DNA from: Mariniphaga anaerophila
Lineage (GTDB): Bacteria > Bacteroidota > Bacteroidia > Bacteroidales > Prolixibacteraceae
Length of the DNA: 64,000 nt
Direction: 5' to 3'
Assembly: GCF_900129025.1 (NCBI RefSeq)
Contig: NZ_FQUM01000007.1
Location: 1-64,000 of the forward strand
Part shown: positions 29,482-39,629 of the stretch, one piece after another
How positions within the stretch are numbered: position 1 is the stretch's first letter
Layout of the letters: every line of letters begins with the position of its first letter
Program-made: the position numbers and the translations under genes
Notes under the pieces: generated by a model
What the model was told of the DNA's origin: nothing
Seen by the model: only the letters and a program-made list of their open reading frames with translations
Database searches by the model: none

Positions 29482-32400
29482 ATGGCATTCAGAAAAGATA
29501 ACAAAGCAAAAGGAGGTTTTTCAAAAATTTCAATCAGTCTTTCTTCTCCCGAAGAAATTCTGGAAAGATCGTATGGTGAAGTTTTGAAACCTGAAACAAT
29601 AAACTACAGAACTTATAAACCTGAGCGGGATGGCTTGTTTTGCGAGCGTATTTTCGGACCTGTGAAAGATTACGAATGCCATTGCGGTAAATACAAACGA
29701 ATTCGTTACAAAGGAATTGTTTGCGACCGCTGTGGAGTTGAAGTAACCGAGAAGAAAGTACGTCGCGAACGCATGGGACATATCGCTTTGGTTGTTCCGG
29801 TCGCACATATCTGGTACTTCCGTTCATTGCCAAATAAAATTGGATATTTGTTGGGACTACCAACAAAGAAGCTTGATTCCATTATTTATTACGAACGTTA
29901 TGTCGTAATTAATCCTGGAATAAAAGCAACCGACGGAATAAAAGAACTCGATTTCCTTACTGAGGAAGAATACCTGGATATTGTTGATACTTTGCCTAAA
30001 GAAAATCAGTTCCTTGACGATGAAGATCCAAATAAATTCATCGCAAAAATGGGAGCTGAAGCTTTATACGAAATTTTGAGCCGGCTCGATTTGGATGACT
30101 TGTCATATACTTTAAGGCATAAGGCAAACACCGAAACATCGCAGCAGCGTAAAAATGAAGCATTGAAGCGTTTGCAGGTGGTAGAAGCATTCAGGGCAAG
30201 TAAAAACCTCAATCGTCCTGAATGGATGATTGTTCGGGTTGTTCCGGTAATTCCTCCCGATTTACGGCCACTTGTTCCATTGGATGGCGGGCGTTTTGCC
30301 ACCTCCGACCTGAATGATCTTTACCGCAGGGTAATCATTCGGAACAATAGGTTGAAGAGACTTATCGAAATCAAAGCTCCTGAAGTAATTCTTCGTAATG
30401 AAAAACGAATGCTACAGGAAGCTGTTGACTCGCTTTTCGATAACTCAAGGAAATCAAATGCGGTTAAAACAGAAAATAACCGCGCACTCAAATCGCTTTC
30501 AGACAGTTTGAAAGGAAAGCAGGGACGTTTCCGTCAGAACCTGCTCGGTAAACGTGTTGACTATTCTGCCCGTTCGGTTATTGTGGTTGGCCCTAAACTC
30601 AAAATTCATGAGTGTGGTCTTCCTAAAGGTATGGCTGCAGAGCTTTACAAACCTTTTATAATCAGGAAATTGATTGAACGAGGAATTGTGAAGACTGTAA
30701 AATCGGCTAAAAAGATCGTCGACAGGAAAGACCCAGTGGTATGGGAAATCCTTGAGAATGTATTGAAAGGACACCCTGTTATGCTAAACCGTGCGCCCAC
30801 ACTGCATAGATTGTCAATTCAGGCATTTCAGCCTGTGTTGATTGAAGGGAAAGCTATTCAACTCCACCCGCTGGTGTGTACCGGGTTTAATGCTGACTTT
30901 GACGGTGACCAGATGGCGGTTCACCTACCGTTAGGAAATGCTGCTGTTCTGGAAGCTCAGTTGTTGATGCTTGCCTCGCATAACCTGTTGAACCCTGCGA
31001 ATGGAGCACCTATTCAGGTTCCTTCTCAGGATATGGTTCTTGGCTTGTATTATATGACAAAAGCCCGCAAAGGCTCAAAAGGTGAAGGGATGACGTTCTA
31101 TTCACCTGAAGAAGTTACAATTGCATACGAAGAAAAAGCGCTTAGTTTACATGCTGTTATTAAAGTAAAAGTAGAGGATGTAGATGAAAATGGCGAAATC
31201 TTCAAACATATTATAGAAACAACGACCGGTCGTGTGATGTTTAATGAATTTGTACCTCGCAAGGTAGGATACATTAACCAGATTCTGACCAAAAAGTCGT
31301 TGCGTACCATTATCTCAACTGTTTTCAAAGTATGTGGAAATGCCGACACCGTTGCTTTCCTTGATGACATCAAAAACCTTGGTTACCGTATGGCATACCG
31401 GGGCGGATTGTCTTTCAACATCGACGATGTAATTATCCCGAAGGATAAGGAAACAATTGTTGGCGCTGCTTACGAAGAAGTTGAAGAGGTAATTTCCAAC
31501 TATAACATGGGTTTTATTACCAACAACGAGAGGTACAACCAGGTTATTGACATCTGGACACATGCCAACTCGAAATTGACACAATCGGTAATGAAAACCA
31601 TTAGTTCGGACGACCAGGGGTTCAACTCAATTTATATGATGCTTGACTCCGGAGCTCGTGGTTCTAAAGAACAGATTCGTCAGTTGTGTGGTATGAGGGG
31701 ATTGATGGCAAAACCGCAGAAATCCGGTTCTACCGGTTCCCAGATTATTGAGAACCCTATTTTGGCGAACTTTAAAGAAGGACTTTCCGTACTTGAGTAC
31801 TTTATTTCTACCCACGGTGCACGTAAAGGTTTGGCGGATACAGCGCTTAAAACTGCTGACGCCGGATACCTTACCCGTCGTTTGGTTGACGTATCTCAGG
31901 ATGTTATTATTCAGGAAGAAGATTGCGGAACTTTGCGTGGTATTGTAGCTACAGCAATTAAAAACAACGAAGAAATTGTTGCATCGCTCTTCGAACGTAT
32001 TGTTGGACGTACTTCGGTTCACGATATCTATCATCCGCTTAACGGAGAATTGATTATCAAATCGGGCGATACCATTACAGAAGAAATTGCACAGAAAATT
32101 GAAGATTCTCCGCTGGAAAGCGTAGAAATTCGTTCGGTGCTTACCTGTGAATCAAAAGTTGGAGTTTGTGCAAAATGTTACGGACGTAACCTTGCCTCCG
32201 GATACATGGTTCAGAAGGGAGAAGCTGTTGGTGTTATCGCTGCACAATCGATTGGAGAGCCGGGAACACAGCTTACTCTGCGTACCTTCCACGTTGGGGG
32301 TATCGCCGGTAACATTTCCGCGCAATCGAGAGTTGAAGCACGTTACGACGGGTATGTCGAAATTGAAGAACTACGTTCGGTTGAATACAAAGGAGAAGAC

Positions 32401-33744
32401 GGAAATCCTGTTGAGATAGTTGTGAGCCGGTTAGCCGAACTCAAAATTATCGATAAAAATACCAAGATACAGCTTTCAAATCACGCCATTCCATACGGTT
32501 CTAAATTGTATGTAAATAATGGTGACGAGATTAGAAAAGGTACTCTAATTTGTGAATGGGACCCGTTCAATGGAGTTATTATTACTGAATTTGATGGTAA
32601 AATCGAATTCGAAAATCTTATTGACGGTATTACTTTCCGTGAAGAATCGGATGAACAAACCGGTTATAGCGAAAAAGTAATTATTGAAACCAGGGACAAA
32701 ACCAAAAACCCGACGCTGAAAGTCATGGACAAAGATGGCTCGATGATTCGGTCGTACAACTTACCTGTGGGTGGGCACATTGCCGTATCGCAGGGACAGA
32801 CGGTGAAAGCCGGTACAGTTTTGGTTAAAATACCGAGGGCTGCTGGAAAAGCAGGCGATATCACCGGTGGTTTGCCGCGTGTTACCGAACTGTTCGAAGC
32901 ACGTAACCCTTCTAATCCTGCTGTTGTTTCTGAAATCGACGGAGAAATTTCTCTGGGTAAAATTAAACGTGGTAACCGCGAAATTATCGTTACAACTAAA
33001 ACAGGTGACGTTAAGAAATACCTGGTGCCGCTTTCAAGGCAGATTTTGGTTCAGGAAAACGACTATATCAGGGCAGGTACATCGCTTTCTGATGGGGCTA
33101 TTACTCCCCGCGATATTCTGGCAATTAAAGGGCCTACTGCTGTTCAGGAATATATTTTGAACGAAGTCCAGGACGTTTACCGGATGCAGGGCGTAAAAAT
33201 CAACGATAAACACTTTGAAGTTATCATTCGTCAAATGATGCGTAAAGTGGAAATTGATGACCCGGGTGATACACGTTTCCTCGAAAAACAGATTGTTGAC
33301 AAGAATGAATTCCTGTCGGAAAACGACTGGATTTGGAACAAGAAAGTGGTTATTGATGCGGGTGATGCAGATGGTTTAAAAGCTGGTCAGATTATTTCTT
33401 CGCGCAGGCTCAGAGATGAAAATTCTCAGTTGAGGCGGAAAGATAAAAAGCTGGTGGAATCAAGAGACGCAATTCCAGCAACATCAAGCCAGATTCTGCA
33501 GGGGATTACACGTGCGTCACTGCAAACCAGAAGTTGGTTATCAGCTGCATCGTTCCAGGAAACTACAAAAGTGTTGAACGAAGCTGCCATCAATGGTAAA
33601 GTTGATTACCTCGACGGACTGAAGGAAAATGTGATTTGTGGTCACCTGATTCCTGCCGGTACCGGATTGAAGGAATACAAAAACCTGATTGTTGGTTCCA
33701 AAGAAGAATACGACAGGTTAATTGATATGAAGAAAAACGCTTAA
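29482..33744 (+). CDS. rpoC: DNA-directed RNA polymerase subunit beta prime
   Basis: The 1420-residue subunit is complete. The N-terminal zinc site has [20 protein letters not shown], the catalytic loop [12 protein letters not shown] is near residue 470 with the three Mg2+-binding Asp, and the second zinc site includes [17 protein letters not shown]. The bridge helix and trigger-loop regions follow ([17 protein letters not shown]). A DUF3467 gene follows 11 bases later, probably in the same transcript. Confidence 0.99.
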   Translation: MAFRKDNKAKGGFSKISISLSSPEEILERSYGEVLKPETINYRTYKPERDGLFCERIFGPVKDYECHCGKYKRIRYKGIVCDRCGVEVTEKKVRRERMGHIALVVPVAHIWYFRSLPNKIGYLLGLPTKKLDSIIYYERYVVINPGIKATDGIKELDFLTEEEYLDIVDTLPKENQFLDDEDPNKFIAKMGAEALYEILSRLDLDDLSYTLRHKANTETSQQRKNEALKRLQVVEAFRASKNLNRPEWMIVRVVPVIPPDLRPLVPLDGGRFATSDLNDLYRRVIIRNNRLKRLIEIKAPEVILRNEKRMLQEAVDSLFDNSRKSNAVKTENNRALKSLSDSLKGKQGRFRQNLLGKRVDYSARSVIVVGPKLKIHECGLPKGMAAELYKPFIIRKLIERGIVKTVKSAKKIVDRKDPVVWEILENVLKGHPVMLNRAPTLHRLSIQAFQPVLIEGKAIQLHPLVCTGFNADFDGDQMAVHLPLGNAAVLEAQLLMLASHNLLNPANGAPIQVPSQDMVLGLYYMTKARKGSKGEGMTFYSPEEVTIAYEEKALSLHAVIKVKVEDVDENGEIFKHIIETTTGRVMFNEFVPRKVGYINQILTKKSLRTIISTVFKVCGNADTVAFLDDIKNLGYRMAYRGGLSFNIDDVIIPKDKETIVGAAYEEVEEVISNYNMGFITNNERYNQVIDIWTHANSKLTQSVMKTISSDDQGFNSIYMMLDSGARGSKEQIRQLCGMRGLMAKPQKSGSTGSQIIENPILANFKEGLSVLEYFISTHGARKGLADTALKTADAGYLTRRLVDVSQDVIIQEEDCGTLRGIVATAIKNNEEIVASLFERIVGRTSVHDIYHPLNGELIIKSGDTITEEIAQKIEDSPLESVEIRSVLTCESKVGVCAKCYGRNLASGYMVQKGEAVGVIAAQSIGEPGTQLTLRTFHVGGIAGNISAQSRVEARYDGYVEIEELRSVEYKGEDGNPVEIVVSRLAELKIIDKNTKIQLSNHAIPYGSKLYVNNGDEIRKGTLICEWDPFNGVIITEFDGKIEFENLIDGITFREESDEQTGYSEKVIIETRDKTKNPTLKVMDKDGSMIRSYNLPVGGHIAVSQGQTVKAGTVLVKIPRAAGKAGDITGGLPRVTELFEARNPSNPAVVSEIDGEISLGKIKRGNREIIVTTKTGDVKKYLVPLSRQILVQENDYIRAGTSLSDGAITPRDILAIKGPTAVQEYILNEVQDVYRMQGVKINDKHFEVIIRQMMRKVEIDDPGDTRFLEKQIVDKNEFLSENDWIWNKKVVIDAGDADGLKAGQIISSRRLRDENSQLRRKDKKLVESRDAIPATSSQILQGITRASLQTRSWLSAASFQETTKVLNEAAINGKVDYLDGLKENVICGHLIPAGTGLKEYKNLIVGSKEEYDRLIDMKKNA

Positions 33745-33755
33745 GTCTGATAAAC

Positions 33756-34082
33756 ATGGATGATAAAAAACAAAAACAACAACAGTTGAATATTGAATTG
33801 AGTGAAGAAGTTGCACAGGGTATTTACTCAAACCTTGCAATTATTACTCATTCCAGTTCTGAATTTGTAGTTGATTTTGTTCGGATAATGCCCGGAATTC
33901 CTAAGGCAAATGTGAAATCAAGAGTAATTCTTACTCCTGAACATGCCAAACGGTTATTGCTTGCTTTGCAAGACAATATTAAAAAGTTTGAGGCTATTAA
34001 CGGGCCAATCAAGAATGTAAAACCGGGTTCCGACCCGGGAATACCCCCCATGGGATTTGGAGGGCCGACGGCTCAGGCGTAA
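33756..34082 (+). CDS. DUF3467 domain protein
   Basis: This 108-residue protein has an LNIELSEEVAQGIYSNLAIITHSSSEFVVDFVRIMPG core, as in the conserved DUF3467 family. A helix with LTPEHAKRLLLALQDNIKKFE and a Pro/Gly-rich tail follow. The fold is small and its role is unknown, but it is found right after rpoC in many Bacteroidota, and here it starts 11 bases after the rpoC stop. It is presumably cytoplasmic. A terminator follows. Confidence 0.85.
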   Translation: MDDKKQKQQQLNIELSEEVAQGIYSNLAIITHSSSEFVVDFVRIMPGIPKANVKSRVILTPEHAKRLLLALQDNIKKFEAINGPIKNVKPGSDPGIPPMGFGGPTAQA

Positions 34083-34097
34083 ACAAAATTATAACAA

Positions 34098-34140
34098 ACG
34101 AAAAAGAGGGATCAGGTGTCTGATTCCTCTTTTCGTTTTA
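34098..34140. terminator. Bidirectional terminator between the rpoC unit and cysK
   Basis: ACGAAAAAGAGG and CCTCTTTTCGTTTT form a long stem around a 16-base loop. It has T-runs on both strands, so it can end the plus-strand rpoBC-DUF3467 transcript and the minus-strand cysK transcript. Confidence 0.75.
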
Positions 34141-34156
34141 TAGCCGAATAATGTTT

Positions 34157-35068
34157 TTAGAACAATCCTTCAACTGAAAGATAGCGCTCGCCAAGGTCGT
34201 ATGCAAAGGTTAAAATGCGGGAGCCTTTCGGAATTTCTTTAATTTTTTTAGCGACAGCTGCCAGCGAGGCACCCGACGAGATTCCCACAAGCATGCCTTC
34301 GAGTTTAGCTGCTTTTTGGGCGTATTCAAATGCTTCCTCCTTTGTAACAGATATTGTTCCGTCTAACAGTTCGGTTTTGAGGTTGTCGGGAATAAAACCA
34401 GCTCCAATTCCCTGTATCTGATGCGGCCCCGGTTGCCCGCCGCTAATTACGGGGCTGTCTGACGGTTCAACGGCAAATACCTGCATCTTGGGAAACTCCT
34501 TTTTTAGCACTTCGGCAACACCGCTGATATGGCCGCCTGTTCCTACGCCTGTAATCAGGTAATCTATCCCCTGCGGAAAATCATTTAGGATTTCTATTGC
34601 CGTATTTTTCCGGTGGGCATCAATGTTGGCCGGGTTAGAAAACTGAAACGGTATCCATGCATTTTGGATTTCTTTGGCCAGTTCTTCTGCTTTAGCAATT
34701 GACCCTTTCATGCCTGTTCCTTTGGGCGTTAATACCAGTTCAGCGCCAAGTGCATGCAGCACCTGCCTCCGTTCGAGCGACATCGACTCGGGCATGGTTA
34801 ATATCAATCGGTATCCTTTAGCCGCAGCAACCAGCGCCAGTCCAATGCCGGTATTTCCGGAAGTCGGCTCAATTATAACAGAACCTTCGGTCAAAATGCC
34901 TTTCTTTTCTGCATCTTCTACCATTGAAAGGGCAACACGGTCTTTGATGCTCCCTCCCGGGTTGGTTTTCTCCAGCTTAACCCAAACTTCGAAATCGTCG
35001 GGGTAAAGGTGGTTTACTTTTACATGTGGTGTATTTCCAATGGTTTGCAGAATGTTTTGTACTTTCAT
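34157..35068 (-). CDS. cysK: Cysteine synthase (O-acetylserine sulfhydrylase)
   Basis: This 303-residue PLP enzyme makes cysteine from O-acetylserine and sulfide. The PLP Lys lies in [11 protein letters not shown] (about 36-46), the substrate loop is [10 protein letters not shown], and the phosphate-binding Gly loop is [19 protein letters not shown] near 265 carries the Ser that contacts the pyridine nitrogen. Length and motifs fit CysK/CysM rather than cystathionine beta-synthase. The gene is alone. Its leader contains a Cys-rich peptide ORF and a terminator, so expression probably rises when cysteinyl-tRNA is short. Confidence 0.95.
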   Translation of the reverse strand: MKVQNILQTIGNTPHVKVNHLYPDDFEVWVKLEKTNPGGSIKDRVALSMVEDAEKKGILTEGSVIIEPTSGNTGIGLALVAAAKGYRLILTMPESMSLERRQVLHALGAELVLTPKGTGMKGSIAKAEELAKEIQNAWIPFQFSNPANIDAHRKNTAIEILNDFPQGIDYLITGVGTGGHISGVAEVLKKEFPKMQVFAVEPSDSPVISGGQPGPHQIQGIGAGFIPDNLKTELLDGTISVTKEEAFEYAQKAAKLEGMLVGISSGASLAAVAKKIKEIPKGSRILTFAYDLGERYLSVEGLF

Positions 35069-35092
35069 AACGAGTTAATTTTAAAAACGGTT

Positions 35093-35193
35093 AAAAAAAA
35101 GGCTCTCCTGGATATCCCGGAAAGCCTTATACTGTAAAATAAAATTTATCTGATTTTTTTAACAACACACGCCTTCTCGGGATAGATTACCCC
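35093..35193 (-). promoter_or_regulatory. Attenuator of cysK (pairing regions 1-4 and U-tract)
   Basis: Four segments can pair in alternatives on the minus strand. Region 1, GGGGTA (35193-35188), pairs with region 2, TATCCC (35184-35179). Region 2 extended, TATCCCGAGAAG (35184-35173), pairs with region 3, CTTTCCGGGATA (35124-35113), with one mismatch and one G-T pair. Region 3, AAGGCTTTCC (35128-35119), pairs with region 4, GGAGAGCCTT (35108-35099), over ten pairs including one G-T. Eight T run from 35100 to 35093. Region 3-4 is a terminator and 2-3 is an antiterminator. Region 1 lies just after a Cys-Cys codon pair of the leader ORF. Confidence 0.8.
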
Positions 35194-35230
35194 AACAACA
35201 AACAAATATGTGGCATGTCATGTTTCTCAT
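35159..35230 (-). CDS. Cysteine-rich leader peptide of cysK
   Basis: A 23-codon ORF starts ATG at 35230 and ends TAA at 35159. It encodes five Cys: one at codon 6 (MTCHIF) and tandem pairs at codons 11-12 (VCCWGN) and 22-23 (GVCC, the C terminus). It lies in front of cysK and overlaps attenuator regions 1 and 2. A ribosome waiting for cysteinyl-tRNA at codons 11-12 would cover region 1, free region 2 and so favour read-through into cysK. A near-consensus -7 element (GATTTTTG, 35256-35249) lies 18 bases upstream. The peptide itself need not have a function. Confidence 0.75.
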   Translation of the reverse strand: MRNMTCHIFVCCWGNLSREGVCC

Positions 35231-35295
35231 ATTGTGATGCAAGTTAAGCAAAAATCAATAAATCAGACTGAAAAGTATGTATTATTTGAATAAAT

Positions 35296-36630
35296 TTAAT
35301 TTTTGTACCGTAACCATTTAATCAACTCTTTCAGATTTACTTTTTTGCCATACATGAGCAGTCCTGTTTTATAAATTTTGGCAGCTACCCATATTGCACC
35401 AACAGTTGTCAGAATAAGCAAAAACATTGAAAGCAGCAGTTCCCACACCGGCACTCCGTATGGCACACGTGCAAGCATTGCTACGGGCGATGTAAGCGGG
35501 ATAATAGAGCCCCAAAAAGCAATTGGGCCTTCGGGATTTCGGGCAATGGGGAACAGCAGCATAATGGAAAGAATAAGCGGAAAAGTAATGGGAAACACCA
35601 TTTGCTGGGAATCTTCATCGTTATCAACAGCAGCACCCACAGCTCCGAGCAACGAGCTATACATCAGGTAACCGGCCAGGAAATAAAAAACAAAAGCGAA
35701 CAAAATAAGCGGAATGTTCAGGTTGTTGATGAGCCCAATGATTTCGGTAACCTGACTCTCTCCGGCCGAAATGTTGGCTCCCATGGTTTGCTGGCTCTCC
35801 ATGAGGCTCTGTCCCATTTGCTGTGCAGATTCAGGGCTGAAGAAGCTTTGCGCAATTGTGAGGCCTACTATGCCAACCAGCACCCAAATTGCTACCTGGG
35901 TAAGTCCAACCAGCGCCGTCCCGATTATTTTGCCGGCCATAAGCTGAAACGGTTTTACCGATGATATAATTACCTCAACAATTCTGTTCTTTTTTTCTTC
36001 CATAACGCTGCGCATAACCATGGAGCCGTACATGAAAACAAAGAAATAGATGATGAATCCCATGGCGTAACTGGTAATAAATGCTACTTCAGAAGAGCTT
36101 TTTTTCGCCTCCCCGGTTTCTGAAACTTTAAGCGTATTCAGCTTTACCGATGTTCGCGTTGATGAAAGCTGTTCTTCCAGATTGGGAATTCCCGTTTCTG
36201 CAATTATTTTTTGGCGCTTGTCATTTTCGATAAACCGGCTCAGCCTCCGTTCAACCTGCTGAATAAGATCCATCGGTAACTGCTTTTCCGAAATCATTTG
36301 AGCGGAGTTGTTCGAGTAAATATTTTCAGGGATGTAAAGCAGGGCGTAAAATTCCGATTCTTTTATATTCGATTTTAAACGCTCGTACTCGTCTTTCGGA
36401 ATAAAATGGTACCTGGTGTACCCTTCCTGTTCTAACGCGCCCAGAAAAAGCGTTGATTCATCGTAGACGGCAATTGTTCGTTCCTGCTTGTCGTTATTTA
36501 CCGACAGAAAAATAATGAGGGCGAACATGCCGACAAAAAGTAGCGGAACGAGCAGGGTAAGAACAATGAATGATTTCTTTTTTACCCTTTTTAAATATTC
36601 CTGCTGAAGTATAAGTATTGTTTTATTCAT
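35296..36630 (-). CDS. ABC transporter permease (NatB/ABC-2 type)
   Basis: This 444-residue membrane protein has one N-terminal helix (about 20-42), a large soluble loop (about 43-175) and five to six more helices after residue 180. This is the NatB/YhaP layout. The conserved MEEKKNRIVEVIISSVKPFQLMAGKIIG segment marks ABC-2 exporters. It begins three bases after the ATPase gene ends. The substrate is unknown; NatAB of Bacillus exports Na+, but many relatives handle other ions or drugs. Confidence 0.88.
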   Translation of the reverse strand: MNKTILILQQEYLKRVKKKSFIVLTLLVPLLFVGMFALIIFLSVNNDKQERTIAVYDESTLFLGALEQEGYTRYHFIPKDEYERLKSNIKESEFYALLYIPENIYSNNSAQMISEKQLPMDLIQQVERRLSRFIENDKRQKIIAETGIPNLEEQLSSTRTSVKLNTLKVSETGEAKKSSSEVAFITSYAMGFIIYFFVFMYGSMVMRSVMEEKKNRIVEVIISSVKPFQLMAGKIIGTALVGLTQVAIWVLVGIVGLTIAQSFFSPESAQQMGQSLMESQQTMGANISAGESQVTEIIGLINNLNIPLILFAFVFYFLAGYLMYSSLLGAVGAAVDNDEDSQQMVFPITFPLILSIMLLFPIARNPEGPIAFWGSIIPLTSPVAMLARVPYGVPVWELLLSMFLLILTTVGAIWVAAKIYKTGLLMYGKKVNLKELIKWLRYKN

Positions 36631-36633
36631 TGT

Positions 36634-37563
36634 TTACTTGTTTAAGTTGTTGGATTCCTGAACTGCTTTAATAAATACATCGTTCATACTCGGAATAATC
36701 TCTTCAAATGAAAGAATTTCGGCAGCCGGCATCAGGGCTTTTAGCAACTCGTTATTTGAATTCCCGTTCAGATACTGCACCTGTAGCCGGTTTGCTTTGT
36801 CCGATTCTGTGTGCTCTAGTACTTCGAAATTAGTTCCCAGCGCATTGTTAACTTCGCTGAAGTCTCCTTTGTATGTTATTTCAAAAATGTTCGATTTATA
36901 CTTCTGACGTATTTCGTCGGTAGGACCGTCAACTATTTTTTTTGATTTGTTTATGAGCGCAATATGGTCGCAAAGCTCTTCAACCGAACCCATGTTGTGT
37001 GTGGAGAAAATAATTGTTGACCCTTCTTCTTTTAGCTGAAGAATCTCCCTTTTCAGCAGGTTGGCATTAATAGGGTCGAATCCACTGAACGGTTCATCAA
37101 AAATCAGGAGCTTTGGTTTGTGAACTACCGTGGTAACAAACTGTACTTTTTGCTGCATCCCTTTCGACAGTTCTTCCACTTTTTTATTCCACCAACCGCC
37201 CATTTCAAAACGTTCAAACCAGTGTTTCAGGTTCTGAATGGCATCTTTCCTGCTCATCCCTTTTAACTGAGCCAGGTAAATGGCCTGTTCGCCCACTTTC
37301 ATTTTTTTGTAAAGGCCGCGTTCTTCGGGAAGATAGCCAATATGAGCAACATCAGACTGTCGCATTTTTCTGCCGTCCAGAAGAAGTTCTCCTTCGTCAG
37401 GCGCGGTAATCTGATTGATAATACGAATCAACGTGGTTTTCCCTGCTCCGTTTGGCCCAAGCAATCCGAATATGGTTTGCTCCTTTACCGAAATGCTCAC
37501 GTCCGATAAAGCCCGGGTGGTCGAGAATACTTTGGTTACATTATTTGCACTGAAAAATTCCAT
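36634..37563 (-). CDS. ABC transporter ATP-binding protein (NatA-like)
   Basis: The ATPase is 309 residues. Walker A is GPNGAGKTTL (about 35-44), the signature is LSKGMQQKVQ, Walker B is LLIFDEPFSGFDP, and the His switch is in FSTHNM. A C-terminal extension of about 85 residues (after 225) is typical of the NatA/CcmA-like group with a DUF4162 domain. It pairs with the permease gene just downstream. A 10-bp inverted repeat lies 33 bases upstream of the start and may be an operator. Confidence 0.92.
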   Translation of the reverse strand: MEFFSANNVTKVFSTTRALSDVSISVKEQTIFGLLGPNGAGKTTLIRIINQITAPDEGELLLDGRKMRQSDVAHIGYLPEERGLYKKMKVGEQAIYLAQLKGMSRKDAIQNLKHWFERFEMGGWWNKKVEELSKGMQQKVQFVTTVVHKPKLLIFDEPFSGFDPINANLLKREILQLKEEGSTIIFSTHNMGSVEELCDHIALINKSKKIVDGPTDEIRQKYKSNIFEITYKGDFSEVNNALGTNFEVLEHTESDKANRLQVQYLNGNSNNELLKALMPAAEILSFEEIIPSMNDVFIKAVQESNNLNK

Positions 37564-37595
37564 TCTAATTTTTTTTAATGGGTATGAGTTAGCAA

Positions 37596-37627
37596 CTGCA
37601 AATTACAGGTTTATTCTTAATTTGCAG
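37596..37627. promoter_or_regulatory. Inverted repeat upstream of the ABC exporter genes
   Basis: CTGCAAATTA (37596-37605) and TAATTTGCAG (37618-37627) are perfect 10-base complements separated by 12 bases. They lie 33 bases before the ATPase start, within the likely promoter region. The form suggests a dimeric regulator binding site; no regulator gene lies next to it. Confidence 0.5.
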
Positions 37628-37882
37628 GAAAAATAATCGCGTTTATCCCCAAAAATAATAATATGGTTTTTCTTCGTCAGCGCAATATTACAACCACTTT
37701 TAACTCTGTTTTAAATCGTTTTTTTTGCGAAGAGCGCAAAGTTTTCAAGCCTGAAAAACTTTATTCAGGAAAACATAGTCAACCAGCCCCAGTATCCAGA
37801 AAAATAGAAATCGCTATCCAAATTGTTTGTCAGTTGCAATTTTAATATCGTATAAATGCTTGATTTTGTGTGGAGATATTGA
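37628..37882. other. Non-coding gap between actE and the exporter genes
   Basis: About 255 AT-rich bases. A short inverted repeat (AAAGTTTTCA / TGAAAAACTTT, near 37739-37762) could fold downstream of actE but lacks a clear U-tract. A 60-codon open frame on the plus strand has no coding character. Nothing else was recognised. Confidence 0.4.
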
Positions 37883-38449
37883 CTACTCGATTGGCTGCGC
37901 TTGCAAGTGGCGGATGTAGTTGACCAACTGCCACGTGTCGTCAACAGATAACTGCGGTCCGTGGGCGCCCATCACACCAAACCCGATTCTGATGTTATGA
38001 AATAATTGTCCGTCGGTTTTCTCCATGGCCCGCTCGGCATGATAATTTGCCGGGGGAATCGGGTATTTCCCGCTGGTGAAAAGGTGCCCTTTGCCATCAC
38101 CTTTTTCTCCATGGCAAACAATGCAGTATTGTTCGTATTTAAGTTGCGCACGTTCACGATTAAAATCATTTGCCACGGGATTTGTTAACGAGGCAGCTTT
38201 AAGCTCATCTTCAGGGGTTCTGACAAAACCGAAAGCATGTTCGTGAATTGCAACTGTCCCTTCCACAGGCCCGGTCATTGTTTTTCCTTCAGGGAGATTC
38301 GGGTTTTCGCTCCACGTTTCGTAGGCCTGCGAATGTTCCATGTCGTTAAAGAAACTCCAGCCGGGCTCGTTGCGGTTGTTATCGCATGACGAGAAAAGTA
38401 TAACTATCCCGAAAAATCCAATCCAGTGTATTATGCTAAATGTTTTCAT
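37883..38449 (-). CDS. actE: Alternative complex III subunit ActE, monoheme cytochrome c lipoprotein
   Basis: This protein of about 188 residues has a lipoprotein signal (lipobox LFSSC) and one heme c site, CIVCHGEKGDGKG, with a distal region GVMGAHGPQLS that includes the probable Met ligand. It would pass electrons from the quinol-oxidising core to an oxidase. The start is ATG 38449, which gives the normal signal peptide; a TTG at 38464 would add five residues. It overlaps the end of actF by 14 bases and is the last gene of the operon. Confidence 0.85.
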   Translation of the reverse strand: MKTFSIIHWIGFFGIVILFSSCDNNRNEPGWSFFNDMEHSQAYETWSENPNLPEGKTMTGPVEGTVAIHEHAFGFVRTPEDELKAASLTNPVANDFNRERAQLKYEQYCIVCHGEKGDGKGHLFTSGKYPIPPANYHAERAMEKTDGQLFHNIRIGFGVMGAHGPQLSVDDTWQLVNYIRHLQAQPIE

Positions 38450-39629
38450 AACTCGAACTTTCAATAAAATAAGGATGATTGGCCGGCACCGGCTTCGCTT
38501 TTTCGAAAAACGTAAAAAACAGCGCCATAAAAGCAGCCAGGTAGAAAAGTGGTAATCCGATTTCCAGCAACCCGATGGACGTATTTTCGTGTCCTACTGC
38601 TCCCGGCATAATGGCCAGGTACAAATCGAGGTAGTGCCCGAATAATACAATTATGGCCACAATGGCGAGGTAAAGCGGCTGGCGTTTTGCTCCGCGGGTC
38701 ATCAGTGCCAAAAATGGAAAAAGGAAATTGACAATAACATTTACATAGAATAACGTCCCGAAATTTTTTGTGCGTTCAACAAAATAGATTGTTTCCTCCG
38801 GAATGTTACTGTACCAAATGAGCAGGAACTGGCTCAACCACAAATAGGCCCAAAAAATGCTGAATCCGAAAAGGTATTTTCCCAGATCGTGCAAGTGTTC
38901 TGAATTCACATTTGGGAGAATGCCGAAGTGTTTGAACGCAGCTGCAATTATAATTATTACTGCCAGCGCCGAAACAAACATACCCGAGAAAATATACCAT
39001 CCGTAAAGTGTACTGAACCAGTGAGCGTCGATTGACATGAGCCAGTCCCAGGCAGCGGTGGAACTGGTTATGGCAAAGAAAACAATAAACCACCCGGAAG
39101 TGGCACGTAAGCGGGCAAGGTATTTTTCCTGCGGCTCGAAATCATTTTTAACCGACATCTTACGCAAATAGATGGCAAAGAAACTCCACAATGCAAAGTA
39201 AAACGCAAAGCGAAGCATCCAGAACGGAAGGTTAAGATAACCTGTCTTCTTTTGCAAAAGGTCGTCGAGATGCTCTGTGTGTGTCCATTCAAACAGATCT
39301 TTCAGCCCTGGAAAAGCAGCAATAAAAAAGATGATTGCGAAAGGAATCGTCAGTCCCATTGATTCCATAATTCGCTGAATATTGATTTGCCAGGTAGATT
39401 CGCCCAATGTATTCACCGTCCAGAAGAAGAGTGCACCTAATCCTAAAAACACAAACATAAGCGCATTCATCCACAAATTAGCCCAAATGCGTTCGGATGG
39501 CAGTTGCTGAAAAAAAACAGCAATAAGAAGCGCAATTAGACCAATGCCGGCAGCAATGCCTAAATATATTTTTAGCTTATTCCCGAATTTGAATGGAACA
39601 GGTTCCGGTATATTTTGTTTTTCCATCAT
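38436..39629 (-). CDS. actF: Alternative complex III subunit ActF, quinol-oxidising membrane subunit
   Basis: This 397-residue NrfD-related membrane protein has about ten transmembrane segments. The Bacteroidota ActF features include an SSTAAWDWLMSIDAHWFSTLYGWY segment and HTEHLDDLLQKKTGYLNLPFW. It forms one half of the membrane core with ActC. It starts in an ATGA overlap with the actD stop codon. Here it precedes actE, whereas the gene order usually described is actE then actF. Confidence 0.88.
   Translation of the reverse strand: MMEKQNIPEPVPFKFGNKLKIYLGIAAGIGLIALLIAVFFQQLPSERIWANLWMNALMFVFLGLGALFFWTVNTLGESTWQINIQRIMESMGLTIPFAIIFFIAAFPGLKDLFEWTHTEHLDDLLQKKTGYLNLPFWMLRFAFYFALWSFFAIYLRKMSVKNDFEPQEKYLARLRATSGWFIVFFAITSSTAAWDWLMSIDAHWFSTLYGWYIFSGMFVSALAVIIIIAAAFKHFGILPNVNSEHLHDLGKYLFGFSIFWAYLWLSQFLLIWYSNIPEETIYFVERTKNFGTLFYVNVIVNFLFPFLALMTRGAKRQPLYLAIVAIIVLFGHYLDLYLAIMPGAVGHENTSIGLLEIGLPLFYLAAFMALFFTFFEKAKPVPANHPYFIESSSYENI

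Noticed and set aside
31627-32034. 135-codon open frame antisense to rpoC
   Set aside because: It is a shadow frame over a conserved part of beta prime, with no start context.
35093-35230. SAM or T-box riboswitch upstream of cysK
   Set aside because: The conserved cores of those RNA classes are not visible; the Cys codons and the alternative hairpins explain the leader better.
37663-37845. 60-codon open frame in the gap after actE
   Set aside because: There is no promoter, no family-like motif and an AT-rich chance composition.
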